NCBI RefSeq assembly: GCF_001434705.1 | Contig: NZ_AZDJ01000030.1 | Coordinates: forward strand, 236,695-300,694 | Source: Lacticaseibacillus nasuensis JCM 17158 | GTDB lineage: Bacteria > Bacillota > Bacilli > Lactobacillales > Lactobacillaceae | DNA length: 64,000 nt | Direction of reading: 5' to 3' | Shown: piece by piece, positions 36,195-46,620 of the stretch | Position numbering within the stretch: position 1 is the first letter of the stretch | How the letters are laid out: the number at the start of each line of letters is the position of its first letter | Made by a program: the position numbers and the translations under genes | Notes under the pieces: model-generated | The model's input: only the letters and a program-made list of their open reading frames with translations | Database searches by the model: none | What the model was told of the DNA's origin: nothing

Positions 36195-36245
36195 GACCAC
36201 CCACCGCCCGCCTGCAAATCGTGTTTCTACTATTAAATAGTAACC

Positions 36246-36277
36246 AAAAACGGCCACCCGCATTTCTGCAGGTGGCC
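36246..36277 (-). terminator. Terminator of metA-cysK
   Basis: 11-bp stem (36252-36262 / 36267-36277, one mismatch), TTTC loop, T5 on the minus strand. Confidence 0.88.
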
Positions 36278-36288
36278 GCCGTTATCGA

Positions 36289-37209
36289 CTAGTAATCAAA
36301 CAAATCGGTGGACAGGTACCGATCGCCGCCATCCGGCGCAATGGTCACAACGACGTGGCCGGTGCCGAGCTGTTTGGCTAATTCGATGGCACCGTAGATG
36401 TTGGCGCCGGCGGAAATGCCAGGCAGGAAGCCTTCTTTGTGCCCCACGGCCTTGGCCGTGGCAATGGCATCAGCACTCGTGACCTCGAGGATGCCATCAT
36501 ACAAGTCGGTATCCAACACGCTTGGGATAAACCCGGCGGAGATGCCTTGAATCTTGTGCTTGCCGCCGTGGCCATCCTTGAGCATCGGGCTTTCAGCCGC
36601 CTCCAAGGCGTACACCTTGGCTGCAGGATCCAGCTTACGTAGCGCGCGGCCCACGCCCGTCAAGGTGCCACCGGTGCCGACGCCGGCCACAAACGCATCC
36701 GGCACCTTGTCGCCGAGATCGGCGATGATTTCCGCACCGGTGGTCAGCTCATGAATCTCCGGGTTAGCCGGATTGTCGAATTGCATCGGCAGGAAGTAGC
36801 CCTTTTCTGCGGCCAACGCCTTGGCGCGCTTGATCGCCCCTGGCATGCCTTCCGCGCCTGGCGTCAGCTGCAGCTCGGCGCCATAGCCTTGCATCAGCTT
36901 GCGCCGCTCCACGCTCATCGTGTCGGGCATCAAAATAATCAGGTGATACCCCTTGGCGGCGGCCACGGCGGCCAGGCCGATGCCGGTGTTGCCGGAGGTC
37001 GGCTCGATGATGGTGCCGCCTGGCTTCAGGCTGCCATCTGCCTCGGCGCGGGCAATCATCGCCAGGCCGATGCGGTCCTTCACGGAACCGGCGGGATTGA
37101 AGAATTCCAACTTGACGAACACGTCCGCGGCGCCGGCTGGCACGACGCGGTTCAACCGCACCATCGGGGTGTGGCCGATTAATTCAGTAATATTATTGGC
37201 AACAGTCAT
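36289..37209 (-). CDS. cysK: Cysteine synthase (O-acetylserine sulfhydrylase)
   Basis: A 306-residue PLP enzyme that makes cysteine from O-acetylserine and sulfide. The start is ATG 37209 ([19 protein letters not shown]) behind AAGGAGG; an in-frame extension upstream has no ribosome site. Motifs: the PLP lysine in [27 protein letters not shown], and [16 protein letters not shown]. It is 13 bp downstream of the MetA-family gene, forming a two-gene operon. Confidence 0.95.
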   Translation of the reverse strand: MTVANNITELIGHTPMVRLNRVVPAGAADVFVKLEFFNPAGSVKDRIGLAMIARAEADGSLKPGGTIIEPTSGNTGIGLAAVAAAKGYHLIILMPDTMSVERRKLMQGYGAELQLTPGAEGMPGAIKRAKALAAEKGYFLPMQFDNPANPEIHELTTGAEIIADLGDKVPDAFVAGVGTGGTLTGVGRALRKLDPAAKVYALEAAESPMLKDGHGGKHKIQGISAGFIPSVLDTDLYDGILEVTSADAIATAKAVGHKEGFLPGISAGANIYGAIELAKQLGTGHVVVTIAPDGGDRYLSTDLFDY

Positions 37210-37222
37210 ATGCTTTTCCTCC

Positions 37223-38035
37223 TTAATTCGTTGACGACAACCGATTGGCGGCGACGCGGCGCACCCACTGCGAGAAAAACGTGGCCTGCGTGTCCGCCCA
37301 ATTAAACACCGGCCCGCCGAAGTGTGCGGGGTCGGCGAAGACCTGCTCGGGGCGGCGATAGTGGCGCTCGGGGTGCGCCGCGATTTCTCGTTGGTACTCA
37401 TGGGCGAGCCCCAGCGGCCCGTATTCTAAGTGGGCAAACATGAAGGTCTGATGCGCCGCAGCATTTTCCACCAAAAACAGGTGGTGCGCCGGCGTCTCAC
37501 TCACCAGCGTCAACGCCGAGGTGGCCTGCACCTGCGCGCGGTCCATTTCGGCGTACCGCGCATGCGGCGCCATGAACCCAGCCGGCAACCCGGTCAACAG
37601 GTCCGACGCGGCGAGCTGCTCGTGGGGATACACGCCAAACAGCTTATGCGGCAACATGTGCTTGGCGATGCCGTACTGGTGCGCCAACGCCGCCATGCCA
37701 CCCCAACACAGGTACAGCTGCTCACGCCCACCTGCCGCCAGCGCGTCAAGCAAGGCGTTCACCTCGGCGATGTAGGTGACATCGGCAAAGGCGAACTGCT
37801 CCACCGGTGCCCCGGTAATGATGAACGCGTCGAGCGCCGCGGCCTCGTCAATGCGTAGCGGCGCCAAAATTGCGCTCACCGCGCTGGGCACGGCGCGCCC
37901 AGCGTAATGGCTGACGGGATAATAAAAATGGGGCACGATGGGCAAGCCGGCCAGGCGCAAGACGCGGTTGAACCGGGCGTTGGTGTCGGCCTTATCGTGC
38001 ATAACATTCAAGATCCCGATGTGCAGGGGTCGCAT
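37223..38035 (-). CDS. MetA-family acyltransferase (homoserine or serine O-acyltransferase)
   Basis: A 270-residue protein of the homoserine O-succinyl/acetyltransferase family, somewhat shorter than the usual 300. The nucleophilic Cys lies in [16 protein letters not shown], and His/Glu in [21 protein letters not shown], where family members read GHPEY. The N-terminal [19 protein letters not shown] is typical. It sits directly upstream of cysK, and no cysE is found between gltX and cysS. The enzyme may therefore make O-acetylserine for CysK rather than O-acylhomoserine; this is inference. ATG 38035 has AGGAGG; an extended -10 (TGC TAAACT) lies about 40 bp upstream. Confidence 0.85.
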   Translation of the reverse strand: MRPLHIGILNVMHDKADTNARFNRVLRLAGLPIVPHFYYPVSHYAGRAVPSAVSAILAPLRIDEAAALDAFIITGAPVEQFAFADVTYIAEVNALLDALAAGGREQLYLCWGGMAALAHQYGIAKHMLPHKLFGVYPHEQLAASDLLTGLPAGFMAPHARYAEMDRAQVQATSALTLVSETPAHHLFLVENAAAHQTFMFAHLEYGPLGLAHEYQREIAAHPERHYRRPEQVFADPAHFGGPVFNWADTQATFFSQWVRRVAANRLSSTN

Positions 38036-38150
38036 AGTTGCCTCCTTTTGGCAGCGCTTAATCGCACTACTAATTTAAGTTTAGCACATTCATAATCAAT
38101 CGGGAACTCGCGCTTTTTCTCGATTGTTAAACAAGTTTCGCAAGCCAACG

Positions 38151-38188
38151 CAAAAACACCGCGGCGCTTCAGCAAGCGTCGCGGTGTT
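38151..38188 (-). terminator. Terminator of the serine-rich protein gene
   Basis: 15-bp stem (38155-38169 / 38174-38188, one mismatch) and T5 on the minus strand. Confidence 0.9.
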
Positions 38189-38196
38189 GCTGCTCA

Positions 38197-41100
38197 TTAA
38201 TGATCATCGTGCTTGCGGCCCCAGCCGAAGAGCCCGTGGCGCTTCGGTGGTGTCGTGGTGCTGGCTTCCTCTGCGCGCCGGCGCTCAGCCCGCGAGCGCG
38301 GCTCAGCCGATTGCGGCGTCGGTGCCGGTGCGGTGCTGGCAGACGTTGACGCTGGCAGCGCGGCGCTGGCAGACGTTGGCGTCGGCGCATTCGGCGTGAC
38401 CGATTGCGGCACGACTCGCCGCCGGGCGCGCCCGGTGGCATCGGCGGTGGCCGATTCCACGAGCTGGCCAACCGCGGTTTGGCTTGGATCGCCGGCCGCA
38501 CTGGCGGCCGGTGGCACCGTCAGCGCCACCGGTGCACTGGCGGTGGCATCCGGCACCTGTTGGGTGATGCTGAGGCGCTCGCCCGCGGCGGTCAGCGGCA
38601 CGCTGATCATCCACTGCCCGGCGCCGCTGACATCGGTGGTCAGCGTTTCGGTGCCAGTCACGGTAATCGTGGCGTGCGGCTCACCTTCCCCGGCCAGAGC
38701 CAACATCGTCCCGGTGTTGAAGGCATAGCCCACACTCGGTTGCGGCGTTTGCGTGGCGCTTGGCACGCTGGCGGTGACCGGCGTGCTGGTCGGCCGATCG
38801 CCGATGGTTTGGGTGACGCTCAGCATATCGCCGGCGTCTGGATCCAAGGCGGCGACTTGCCAATTGCCGTCGCGGTCGACGCGGCCCATGTAGCTGCTGC
38901 CATCGGCCAAGACGGTGATGCGCGCCCCGCGCTCGCCGGTGCCGACCAGGTTAGTGCGGTTGCCGGTGTTTTGAATGGTGGTGATCACCGGTTGCGGCGA
39001 GCGGTGCGGTTCGAGCTCGGCCAGCGATTCACTGGTGCGGACCTGCACCACCGCAGCGGTTTCTGCGGCTTCGCTGGTGGCCAAATCGGTGACGGTTTGC
39101 AAGGCGGCCTTGGCGCTTTCGGCCAGCATGATGCTGAGACTAGCGGTGGCCGAGGCCATCAGGCTCATCGACTGACTGCGGTGGGCGGTATCCGTTGTCC
39201 ACAGGAACGTCGAGGCGCTTTCGCTAATTTGGTTGCTGGTCATGACGCTGGTCGACTCGGCCTGACTCAGCGTGAGGCTGGTGCTGGCACTGAGACTCGT
39301 CAGGTAACTTTGACTTTGGGCCAGGCGCAGGCGCTCGCTTTCACTCAGCGATAACCCGATGGCGTCGCTGGCACTGGCGTATTCGCTCAGCGAATGGATT
39401 TGGCTGGCATCGAGGCTGGCCGACTGGCTGGCGGACACATCCGTCGAGCGCGTCAGACTGGCGTCGATCGCCGCGCTGGCACTCGCCGCCAGAGACACGG
39501 CGATGCGGGTGCTTTGCGACTGCCGCAAGCTGAAGGCGACGCTGGTCGAGGCACTGGCGCTCACGCGCTGACTCGCGCTGGTGCTGGTGCTGGTTTGGGT
39601 GCTGACGGCCACGCTGAGCTCGGTCGACGCCGACTGCGACCAGGTCACGGATTGGGCCAAGCTGCCACTGGTGGATAGCGACTGCGCGCGGTGCTCGCTG
39701 AGGCTCAACGCGGTGCTAGCACTGGTGAAGACGCTTTGGCTCAGCCAGACTTGGGTGCTCGTCGACTGCGACGCGCTACCGCTGGTGCTGAGACTCATGG
39801 CCACCGCTTCGCTGAGGCTCATGCTGGTGCTGGCCTGCGTGCTGGCGATTTCGCTTAACAACGCGGAGAAGCTGGCGGATTCACTGAGGCTAGCGATGCG
39901 GCTTTGCGAGTCGTACTCGCTTAAGCGCAGGCTCAGCAACAGGCTTTGGCTGCCGCTGGTGCTCAGGCTGCCCACCGTCGAGACACTGGCGCTGGCACTG
40001 CCACTGGCGCTGGTGCTGGCTTGGGTGCTCCCAACCAGGGACACGGCGACGCTGGTACTTTGACTCACCGCGGCACTGGCGCTGGCGCTTTGCGACTGGC
40101 TGGCACTGGCCGAATTCGACGCGCTGGCGCTGGTACTGCCGCTGGTGCGCAGCGAAGCGGCCACGCTGAAGACGGTACTCTGGCTCGCGCTTTGACTCGT
40201 ACTGGTGCTGGCCACGAGGCTGGCTTGCGTGGAGACGCTGGCGCTGCCCACAGCGCTGACACTGGCGGAATCACTGCCACTAACGCTGGCGCTGTCGAGG
40301 CGGCTGAGGAAAATGGCGAAGCGAAGCGAGTCGCTGGCACTAGCCGAGGTACTGGTGCTGGCACTGAGCGATTGGTGAATAGCCTGCGAGACGCTGGTCG
40401 ACGCACTGGCGCTGACGAAGGCACTGGTGCTGGCCGATGCGGAAGTCGACTGCGACGCACTGGTGCTGGAACTGCCACTCAGTGACGTTTGCACGCTGAA
40501 GAATTGCGACTGCGAAGCCGATGCCGAAAGCACGGCACTGGCGCTCGCACTGCCACTGGCGCTGGTGCTCAGCGACACTGCCGTCGACGCGCTGGCGCTG
40601 GCCGAACCGCTGACGCTGGTGCTCAACGAGGCCACCACGGAACCGCTGGTCGACGCGCTGGCGCTAACCGAACCACTCACGGAACTCGATGCGGAAACCA
40701 CGGCAGATTGGCTGCCGCTGGTGGACAATGACTGGGCCAGACTGTGACTGCCGCTGGCGCTGACGCTGCCACTGACCGAATCCGACGCGCTGGCGCTAGC
40801 CGATTGCGACCACGCCACGCTTCGGCTGGTCGAGGCGGATTGCGACCAGGCGACACTGGTGCTGGCGCTGGCCGAGCCACTCAGGGAAACCGACTGACTC
40901 GCCGCGAGGCTGAAGGCGACGCTGGTGCTGACCGAAGCCGACCCGCTCATGCTGGTGGACACGGAAGTCAACGCACTCAGCACCGTGCTGGCGCTGGCCG
41001 AAGCCGAGGCACTGCCACTAGTGCTGGCGCTGGCCGACCCACTTAGGCTCAGTTGCTGCGACTGGCTGGCGCTGGCGCTGCCACTCAGCGAGCCGGCAGT

Positions 41101-43479
41101 CGAAGTGCTAAGGCTCAAACTGTGGCCGGCACTGACACTGGCGCTAGCGCTCAGCGACGCCGAAGTCGATCCGCTGAGGCTCAAACTAGTGGCGAGACTC
41201 CCACTGACACTGCCGCTGACGCTGGTGGACGCGCTGGCGCTCAAGGCCGCACTGACACTGGCACTGGCGCTCGCACTGCCACTGGTGCTTTCACTCAAGC
41301 TGGCAGAATAGCTGGTCGACGTCACGGCACTGGCGCTCCCAGAAGTACTCAAGCTGGTGCTGGCCTGATTGCTCAGGTATTCGCTGACCAGCAGCGAGAA
41401 GCTATGCGACTCGCTGAGACTCAGCGTCTGGCTGGCCACTGTGGAAACGGCGATGCTGGTACTGTTGCTGGCACTCGCACTGGCGCTGCCACTGGTGCTT
41501 AGGCTCAATGCGGTGCTGAAGCTGGTGCTGGCACTGGTCGAATTGAGCAGCGAGAAGCTGGTCGACTGGCTGGTGCTGGTTTGCGTCGAGGTCGATTGCG
41601 ACAACGACGTGTGCAAACTCGTCGAGTCGCTGGCGCTGAAGCTGCCACTGGTCGAGGTGCTTTGACTGGCGGCGGTGCTTAGCCGGGTGCTGGCGGCATT
41701 GCTCAGGCGCAGCGAGAAGCTGGTCGATTCGCTGAGGCTGCCAAGTAAACTGGTGTGCTGACTGGCGAGTAGCGACAGCGACTGCGAGGCGCTCGCGCTG
41801 CCGCTTTGACTGCCGACCAGCGATAGCGTCTGGCTGGCTTGCAGGCTGACAGCCGTGCTGGCACTGGCCGAAGTCGAGGTAGCGTGGCTGACACTGCCGC
41901 TCGTCGACTGGCTGGTGCTCGTGCTGTCGCTGGCGATTTGACTCAGCAACAACGAGAAGCTCGTCGAGTTGCTTGCACTCAACAACGCACTGGCGGATTG
42001 ACTCAGGCTGGTCGCCAGGCTGGCGCTGGCACTGACGCTGGTGGCCAGGCTCACGCTGAGGCTTTCGCTGTGGCTTTGACTCTGAGAAAACGCCAGGGAT
42101 TCGGATACCGATTCGCTGATATCCGTCGAATCCAGCTGGCTGAAGAACAACGACGTCTTCAACGCGCGGGCAGCGGATTGCGACGCGGCGTGGCTGGCTT
42201 CGACGCTGGCCACATACGCTGCCTGGCTGAGACTGGCGGCCGTTTGCCGCGCTTGGGCGGCGGACTCGCTGGCTTGCTGGCTGGCGGCCGCACCCGAAAG
42301 ACTCGCAGATGCGCTGGCACTGGTGCTGGCCGCGGCAGATTCGGCCACATCGGTGGAACTGGCGGCCTGTAAGGCGATGGATTCCGAACGCTGGGCGGAC
42401 AACCAGGCGGCGGCCGTCGCACTGTCGGCGACACTCACAGAGGTCACCGCACTGGTGCTAGCAGAAGCACTCGCCTGCTGGGCGGTGTGCAAGGCGGCCA
42501 CGGCGGTTGATGCCACGGCACTGGCCGATTCGCTGGTCGCCACACTGGCCGCCACAGCCGCGCTGGCGGTGAGGCTGGCGCGCAGGTCGGCTTGTTGGCT
42601 GGCGGCCACCGCGGCGGCATTGCTGGCAGCCGTTGCGGCTGCTTGCGCGGCGGCGGTGCTAGCCGCCAGTTCTGCGCTGGCTTGTTGTGCGGCCGCTGCG
42701 CTTTGACTGGTGGCGGCTGCGGTTTCGCTGGCCTGCTCGGCTTGTTCGGCAGCCGCGGCGTCACGCTGGGCGCGGCGCTCGGCGCGAGTCATCGCAAGCG
42801 AAGCCGCGGCAGAATGCGGCGTCGGCGTGGCGATAACGGCGGCCTTGGCGGTCACGGCTTGCGGCACACCGGTTAAGGCCTGCACTTGCGCACCAAAGGC
42901 CCGGCCGACGGTAATCGGCTGGGCCATGTTGGCAGTATCGGTGTAGGTGACGACGGTTTCCTGCCCGCGGCTGGTAATTTGCGCATCAGGCAGCGTGAGG
43001 TTCAAGGCTAAATCCTGCGCCACAATAAAGCTGGCCAGGTTGGCAAGCGTGGCGGTATTCAAACTTTCTGGCGTCGCCTTGACCACCAGCGCTTGGCCGG
43101 TGATCGTTGCGGTGCCTTGCAGGCCGAGTTGTTCGGCCAGCCCACTGGCCGCCGCGGCTGGTGCCGGCTGGTCAGTTGGCGTCGTGGTCACCGCCGCGCT
43201 GACACTTTGCGTGGCGGCTTGGCTGGCACTGGCGGCAAAGCTGGCGCTGACGCTTAGCGACCGCGCCAGGCGTTGACTTTCGGTGTTCGAAGCGGCGTCC
43301 CCGCCTGGAATCCGCACGCGGCTTTTCGTCGCCAAAACGGCGTCTTTGCCCACGCGCAAGGCGTCCAGCGGCTGGGTCGCATCTAGCGGCCAGCGCTTGT
43401 CGTCTTGAAACAGGCCAAAGCCGACTTTTTTGTTATTCTTGGCGGATGGTGCGTATTCATTCGAGTCGAACTTACTCAT
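38197..43479 (-). CDS. Serine-rich repeat glycoprotein, substrate of the accessory Sec system, without signal peptide or LPXTG
   Basis: 1760 residues. Residues 1-70 are polar with [14 protein letters not shown] and contain no hydrophobic core. A small globular region spans about 112-215, a motif RAERR is at 232-236, an Ala-rich stretch runs to about 430, then about 950 residues of (S-A/T/V/Q)n repeats. Two Ig-like domains (about 1405-1590) follow, then a Pro/Ala/Ser tail with RAERR again near 1730, ending [15 protein letters not shown]. The typical long KxYKxGKxW signal and a C-terminal LPXTG with membrane helix are both missing. The start is secure: AGGAGG at 7 nt and its own promoter. Linkage to gtf, asp and secA2/secY2 genes marks it as their glycosylated substrate. 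How it is exported and retained is unclear. Confidence 0.88.
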   Translation of the reverse strand: MSKFDSNEYAPSAKNNKKVGFGLFQDDKRWPLDATQPLDALRVGKDAVLATKSRVRIPGGDAASNTESQRLARSLSVSASFAASASQAATQSVSAAVTTTPTDQPAPAAAASGLAEQLGLQGTATITGQALVVKATPESLNTATLANLASFIVAQDLALNLTLPDAQITSRGQETVVTYTDTANMAQPITVGRAFGAQVQALTGVPQAVTAKAAVIATPTPHSAAASLAMTRAERRAQRDAAAAEQAEQASETAAATSQSAAAAQQASAELAASTAAAQAAATAASNAAAVAASQQADLRASLTASAAVAASVATSESASAVASTAVAALHTAQQASASASTSAVTSVSVADSATAAAWLSAQRSESIALQAASSTDVAESAAASTSASASASLSGAAASQQASESAAQARQTAASLSQAAYVASVEASHAASQSAARALKTSLFFSQLDSTDISESVSESLAFSQSQSHSESLSVSLATSVSASASLATSLSQSASALLSASNSTSFSLLLSQIASDSTSTSQSTSGSVSHATSTSASASTAVSLQASQTLSLVGSQSGSASASQSLSLLASQHTSLLGSLSESTSFSLRLSNAASTRLSTAASQSTSTSGSFSASDSTSLHTSLSQSTSTQTSTSQSTSFSLLNSTSASTSFSTALSLSTSGSASASASNSTSIAVSTVASQTLSLSESHSFSLLVSEYLSNQASTSLSTSGSASAVTSTSYSASLSESTSGSASASASVSAALSASASTSVSGSVSGSLATSLSLSGSTSASLSASASVSAGHSLSLSTSTAGSLSGSASASQSQQLSLSGSASASTSGSASASASASTVLSALTSVSTSMSGSASVSTSVAFSLAASQSVSLSGSASASTSVAWSQSASTSRSVAWSQSASASASDSVSGSVSASGSHSLAQSLSTSGSQSAVVSASSSVSGSVSASASTSGSVVASLSTSVSGSASASASTAVSLSTSASGSASASAVLSASASQSQFFSVQTSLSGSSSTSASQSTSASASTSAFVSASASTSVSQAIHQSLSASTSTSASASDSLRFAIFLSRLDSASVSGSDSASVSAVGSASVSTQASLVASTSTSQSASQSTVFSVAASLRTSGSTSASASNSASASQSQSASASAAVSQSTSVAVSLVGSTQASTSASGSASASVSTVGSLSTSGSQSLLLSLRLSEYDSQSRIASLSESASFSALLSEIASTQASTSMSLSEAVAMSLSTSGSASQSTSTQVWLSQSVFTSASTALSLSEHRAQSLSTSGSLAQSVTWSQSASTELSVAVSTQTSTSTSASQRVSASASTSVAFSLRQSQSTRIAVSLAASASAAIDASLTRSTDVSASQSASLDASQIHSLSEYASASDAIGLSLSESERLRLAQSQSYLTSLSASTSLTLSQAESTSVMTSNQISESASTFLWTTDTAHRSQSMSLMASATASLSIMLAESAKAALQTVTDLATSEAAETAAVVQVRTSESLAELEPHRSPQPVITTIQNTGNRTNLVGTGERGARITVLADGSSYMGRVDRDGNWQVAALDPDAGDMLSVTQTIGDRPTSTPVTASVPSATQTPQPSVGYAFNTGTMLALAGEGEPHATITVTGTETLTTDVSGAGQWMISVPLTAAGERLSITQQVPDATASAPVALTVPPAASAAGDPSQTAVGQLVESATADATGRARRRVVPQSVTPNAPTPTSASAALPASTSASTAPAPTPQSAEPRSRAERRRAEEASTTTPPKRHGLFGWGRKHDDH

Positions 43480-43513
43480 CGTTTGCCTCCTGTGCCGGTA
43501 ACGTCTCTAGTTT

Positions 43514-43541
43514 AGTATAAGCCGCCACCGGTGAGATTCAA
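43514..43541 (-). promoter_or_regulatory. Promoter of the serine-rich protein gene
   Basis: Minus-strand -35 TTGAAT (43536-43541), 16-nt spacer, -10 TATACT (43514-43519). It lies in the 79-bp gap after the short gtfB and gives a leader of about 28 nt. Confidence 0.75.
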
Positions 43542-43558
43542 TGCACCCGGGCCAAAAT

Positions 43559-44413
43559 TTATTCGGCGTGCACCGTCACCTTGGTCATCGGCATGCCGGC
43601 GTTTTTCAATGTCGCCGCCGCCGCGGGGCTCATGACGACTTCTTGGACATAATCGATGGTGTCAGTCAGCACCGCCGCCAAGTTGCCGCGCACCGCCCCG
43701 TCGTCGGTCAGCGGCGGCTCGCTGAGCACCAAGCGGTTGTGCGACTGACTCCCCACCAACACGCTGAGCTCGATGCCCAGGTAGTTGATGGTCACGGTGT
43801 CTTGCGGCGTCACCAGCGCGGCCAGCTGCGCGGCCAAGAAGGCGTTAAGCGTGTCGTAGCGCGCCGTGACCGCATGGGTCTGCGGATCCTCCAACGTGAT
43901 CAAGTTGACGGCACCTTGGTACAGGAAGTAGCGCACGACGACTTGCTCGTCAGCGTTGAAAAACGCCATTTCCTGCATGTCGCCCTTGGTGTAAAACAAA
44001 TTGCTAAACACCGAGCCGTCGCTGGCGTATTCCTCGATGTAATCAAGCGAGCCGTCGGGATTGGTGAAGCGCACATCCTGTGCGGCGCGGCGGGTATTGG
44101 GGAATAAATACTCGCGCCCGATGTCAGCCCCTTGGTGCAACACGGAGATGCTGCCGTTTTCGTTCATGTCGATTTTGGCCAGGCTCGGCACCCGCACCCG
44201 GTTGAAAAACCGGTACTGATCGGCGTGATATTCGCGGCCGGTGGCGCGATCCAATAAGTTCACGCCAGGCAGGCCGACCTGTTGCAGCAAGCCGCCGTAA
44301 TTCGGCGTCGCCGCCAGTGTAATCAAGGTGGCGTGCACCGCCTGCGCCCGGGCCTGTACCACCGGGAAAATCGCGGCGGTGGGCGCCAAGGTATTCAAGA
44401 GTTCATAATGCAT
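43559..44413 (-). CDS. gtfB: GtfB-like glycosylation chaperone, C-terminally truncated
   Basis: 284 residues against roughly 440 in characterised GtfB. The visible part matches the N-terminal half: YRFFNRVRVPSLAKIDMNENGSISVLHQGADIGREYLFPN, the DVRFTNPDGSLDYIEEYASDGSVFSNLFYTKGDMQEMAFFN block and the NYLGIELSVLVGSQSHNRLVLSEP region. It stops where the C-terminal glycosyltransferase-fold domain should begin. GtfB has no catalysis of its own but binds the Ser-rich acceptor for GtfA. It overlaps gtfA by 11 bp. The missing part is not found in the 79 bp before the next gene. Confidence 0.8.
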   Translation of the reverse strand: MHYELLNTLAPTAAIFPVVQARAQAVHATLITLAATPNYGGLLQQVGLPGVNLLDRATGREYHADQYRFFNRVRVPSLAKIDMNENGSISVLHQGADIGREYLFPNTRRAAQDVRFTNPDGSLDYIEEYASDGSVFSNLFYTKGDMQEMAFFNADEQVVVRYFLYQGAVNLITLEDPQTHAVTARYDTLNAFLAAQLAALVTPQDTVTINYLGIELSVLVGSQSHNRLVLSEPPLTDDGAVRGNLAAVLTDTIDYVQEVVMSPAAAATLKNAGMPMTKVTVHAE

Positions 44414-45839
44414 CGATTAAGGTCCTCCACTTGGCGGCAATCACGTGATCCTGATAATTGGCGACGCTGGCCCGCGTCGCCATGCCGGCTAGGTCGCTAG
44501 CCGCGGCGCGGGTCAGGCCGGCTTGCAGCTGGGCGACGGTGTAATCCGCGTCGTCGCGCTTGAAGTCCTGCAAGAAGCCGTTGACCCCGTCTTGAATCAA
44601 CGCCAAGGCGCCAAACCGCGCCTTCAGCGTAATCACCGGCAACCCGGCGTTGAGCGCCTCGATGTAGGTCAGGCCAAAGCCTTCGGAAAACGACGCGGAG
44701 ATAAAGGCATCGTATTGCGGGTACACGGTGGCCAAGGTGTTCGAGAGGCCCTTGAGTTGAATGTAGTCGTCTGCCTTCAGTTCCTTGATCAAGTCTCGCA
44801 GCTTGCTTTCCTCGCCGCCGGCCCCATAAATATCAAACGTCACCGCCTGCCCGCTGTCGTGCTGGGCGGCCACGGCGCGAATGGCGAGGTCGATGTGCTT
44901 TTCGCTGGCCAGGCGCGACGCGGTGATCAAGCGCAGCGGCCCTGCCGCACGCGCCGGTCGCGGCGCCGGTGCGGCGTCGCTGACGCCGCCGACGGGAATG
45001 GCGACGACGCGCGCGCCAGCGGTCGGGAAGTCCACCAGCAGGTCTTGGCGCTGCAACTCGGTGGCGACCACCACCCGGTCGAATTCGGTTAGGTGGTCTA
45101 GCAAGTATTCGTAATGATTATTCCACAACGGGTAGCGGACATCGTCGCGGTCGGCCAGCTGGTCAGCGTGCACCATGTAAAGCAGGTGGCTATTCGCCGG
45201 CCGCGCGCTGACCAAGGCCTCATCGGTGTTTTCCCCGCGGTCGATGAGCCAGTTGCTTGGGCCTGGATACGCCGCGGCCAGCTGGGCGAAGAAGTATTGG
45301 TAAAGCGTCACCGCGTTTTGGAAGAAGCGGTGCTGGCCGCGCTCGGCAAACAGGTGGATATTCGTCAACACGCTGCCGCGGTTCACGTCGTCGAGCAGCT
45401 CAAACATCACCTTGCGCTCGCCGTTCGGGGCGAACAGCTCGATGCGGCTGGTGCCCACCAGCAACACCGGGTTGTCCGGGTGGTGCTGGTCGGGATACTT
45501 CACCAGGTGCTCAACGATGCGCATCCCCGTGTCGGTGACGGTGGTGCGCAGGCGGTGGGTGTCGGTGTTGTCGATGATCAGGTCGCTGGTTTCCGCCTGG
45601 GTGGGCGCCGCGCCGGTAGTCAGGTAGTCGCCGCCGAAGACGCAGTACTCCCACAGGTTTAACACGCGCTCATCGGCGAGCTGCCACTTGGCCGTGGCCG
45701 CCCGCAGCTCCTTGATCAGATCCAAGAACACGAAGCGGTACGGTAGCTTGGCTTGCTCAAAGCGGGCGGCGCGGTAGAACTCCGCGTGCTCGACGCCGGA
45801 ATTGCCCAGCCCCATGGCAGCATTGACGAAAAAATTCAT
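44403..45839 (-). CDS. gtfA: Accessory Sec O-linked GlcNAc transferase GtfA
   Basis: 478 residues, GT4 family, GT-B fold. The N-terminus MNFFVNAAMGLGNSGVEHAEFYRAARF matches GtfA. The C-terminal nucleotide-sugar site has LRLITASRLASEKHIDLAIRAV and FISASFSEGFGLTYIEALNAGLPVI (the EX7E motif). It transfers GlcNAc onto Ser/Thr of the serine-rich protein in the cytoplasm, in complex with GtfB. ATG 45839 follows AAAGGAG. It is 16 bp after asp3. Confidence 0.93.
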   Translation of the reverse strand: MNFFVNAAMGLGNSGVEHAEFYRAARFEQAKLPYRFVFLDLIKELRAATAKWQLADERVLNLWEYCVFGGDYLTTGAAPTQAETSDLIIDNTDTHRLRTTVTDTGMRIVEHLVKYPDQHHPDNPVLLVGTSRIELFAPNGERKVMFELLDDVNRGSVLTNIHLFAERGQHRFFQNAVTLYQYFFAQLAAAYPGPSNWLIDRGENTDEALVSARPANSHLLYMVHADQLADRDDVRYPLWNNHYEYLLDHLTEFDRVVVATELQRQDLLVDFPTAGARVVAIPVGGVSDAAPAPRPARAAGPLRLITASRLASEKHIDLAIRAVAAQHDSGQAVTFDIYGAGGEESKLRDLIKELKADDYIQLKGLSNTLATVYPQYDAFISASFSEGFGLTYIEALNAGLPVITLKARFGALALIQDGVNGFLQDFKRDDADYTVAQLQAGLTRAAASDLAGMATRASVANYQDHVIAAKWRTLIDAL

Positions 45840-45855
45840 AACGACTCCTTTGCGA

Positions 45856-46611
45856 TTATCCTAACACCTTGGCGATGGCCTCAATGGCCCCTTCCGCCTC
45901 GGCGGTTTCCGCGCGCAGCGTGAGGTCCACCTGGCGCCGGCCGAACTTCTTGTGCAAGTGCTTACCCAGTTTTTCCGCGTACAACTCCAGCCACTCCGGG
46001 TCGCTGAGCTGGGCGTGGGTGAAGCGCAGGAAGTACTGGTCGGCTTGGCCGCTGAGCCACAGCGGCTCGGCGATGGCGCGCCGGCGCATGGCCACGACGT
46101 CGACGGCGGCGCTGTGCTGGTCGCCGTCATGGGCGTGGACGAGGTTCAAGTCCGTGGCCTCGGTGACCATCAGCTTGGCCAAGGTCGGCGACTCGGCCAG
46201 GTACAAGGAGCGAAAATTCAGCCGCTCGTTGTTCATGTTCAACAACTCGATGCGATAATCCGCAGCATTTTCCGGAAAGGTGAACTCGCCTTTGCGCTCG
46301 GGCTGCAGCACCTCGCCCACGGTGGCCCCGGCCGCGTCGAGAAACTGGATGTTGACGCCGGTGGTGCCCACCGGGTGCACGGCAGCGTTGAGCTGGTAGC
46401 CATAGGTGTGGCCGCGCTGCAGCAACGGCAAGGTCGGGTGCGGCTTGTGCAGCGCACCCACCGGCAGGTTTTCCCAAGTGTGGATCACCGCACCAGGCGT
46501 CTGGCGGCGGTTGCTAAAACTGACCGTGCCATCCGGGGCATGCGTCAGCGTCGACCCGTAAAGCATGGTCGTTTGCGGGGTGCTAACCCAATGTAATAAA
46601 TACAGATACAT
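45856..46611 (-). CDS. asp3: Accessory Sec protein Asp3
   Basis: 251 residues. The N-terminal 160 residues match Asp3 (W...YGS, SFSNRRQTPGAVIHTWENLP, GHTYGYQLNAAVHPVG, FLDAAGATVGE). A C-terminal extension of about 90 residues is Ala/Glu-rich and helical. Asp3 forms a complex with Asp1 and Asp2 needed for export of serine-rich glycoproteins. It starts at ATG 46611 with GGAGG, 9 bp after asp2. Confidence 0.88.
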   Translation of the reverse strand: MYLYLLHWVSTPQTTMLYGSTLTHAPDGTVSFSNRRQTPGAVIHTWENLPVGALHKPHPTLPLLQRGHTYGYQLNAAVHPVGTTGVNIQFLDAAGATVGEVLQPERKGEFTFPENAADYRIELLNMNNERLNFRSLYLAESPTLAKLMVTEATDLNLVHAHDGDQHSAAVDVVAMRRRAIAEPLWLSGQADQYFLRFTHAQLSDPEWLELYAEKLGKHLHKKFGRRQVDLTLRAETAEAEGAIEAIAKVLG

Positions 46612-46620
46612 GTGGGCCTC

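Noticed and set aside
38213-43276. Many open frames opposite the serine-rich protein gene
   Set aside because: Low-complexity AGC/TCG-type codons leave other frames free of stops. None has a ribosome site or recognisable domain, and the minus-strand gene has clear signals.
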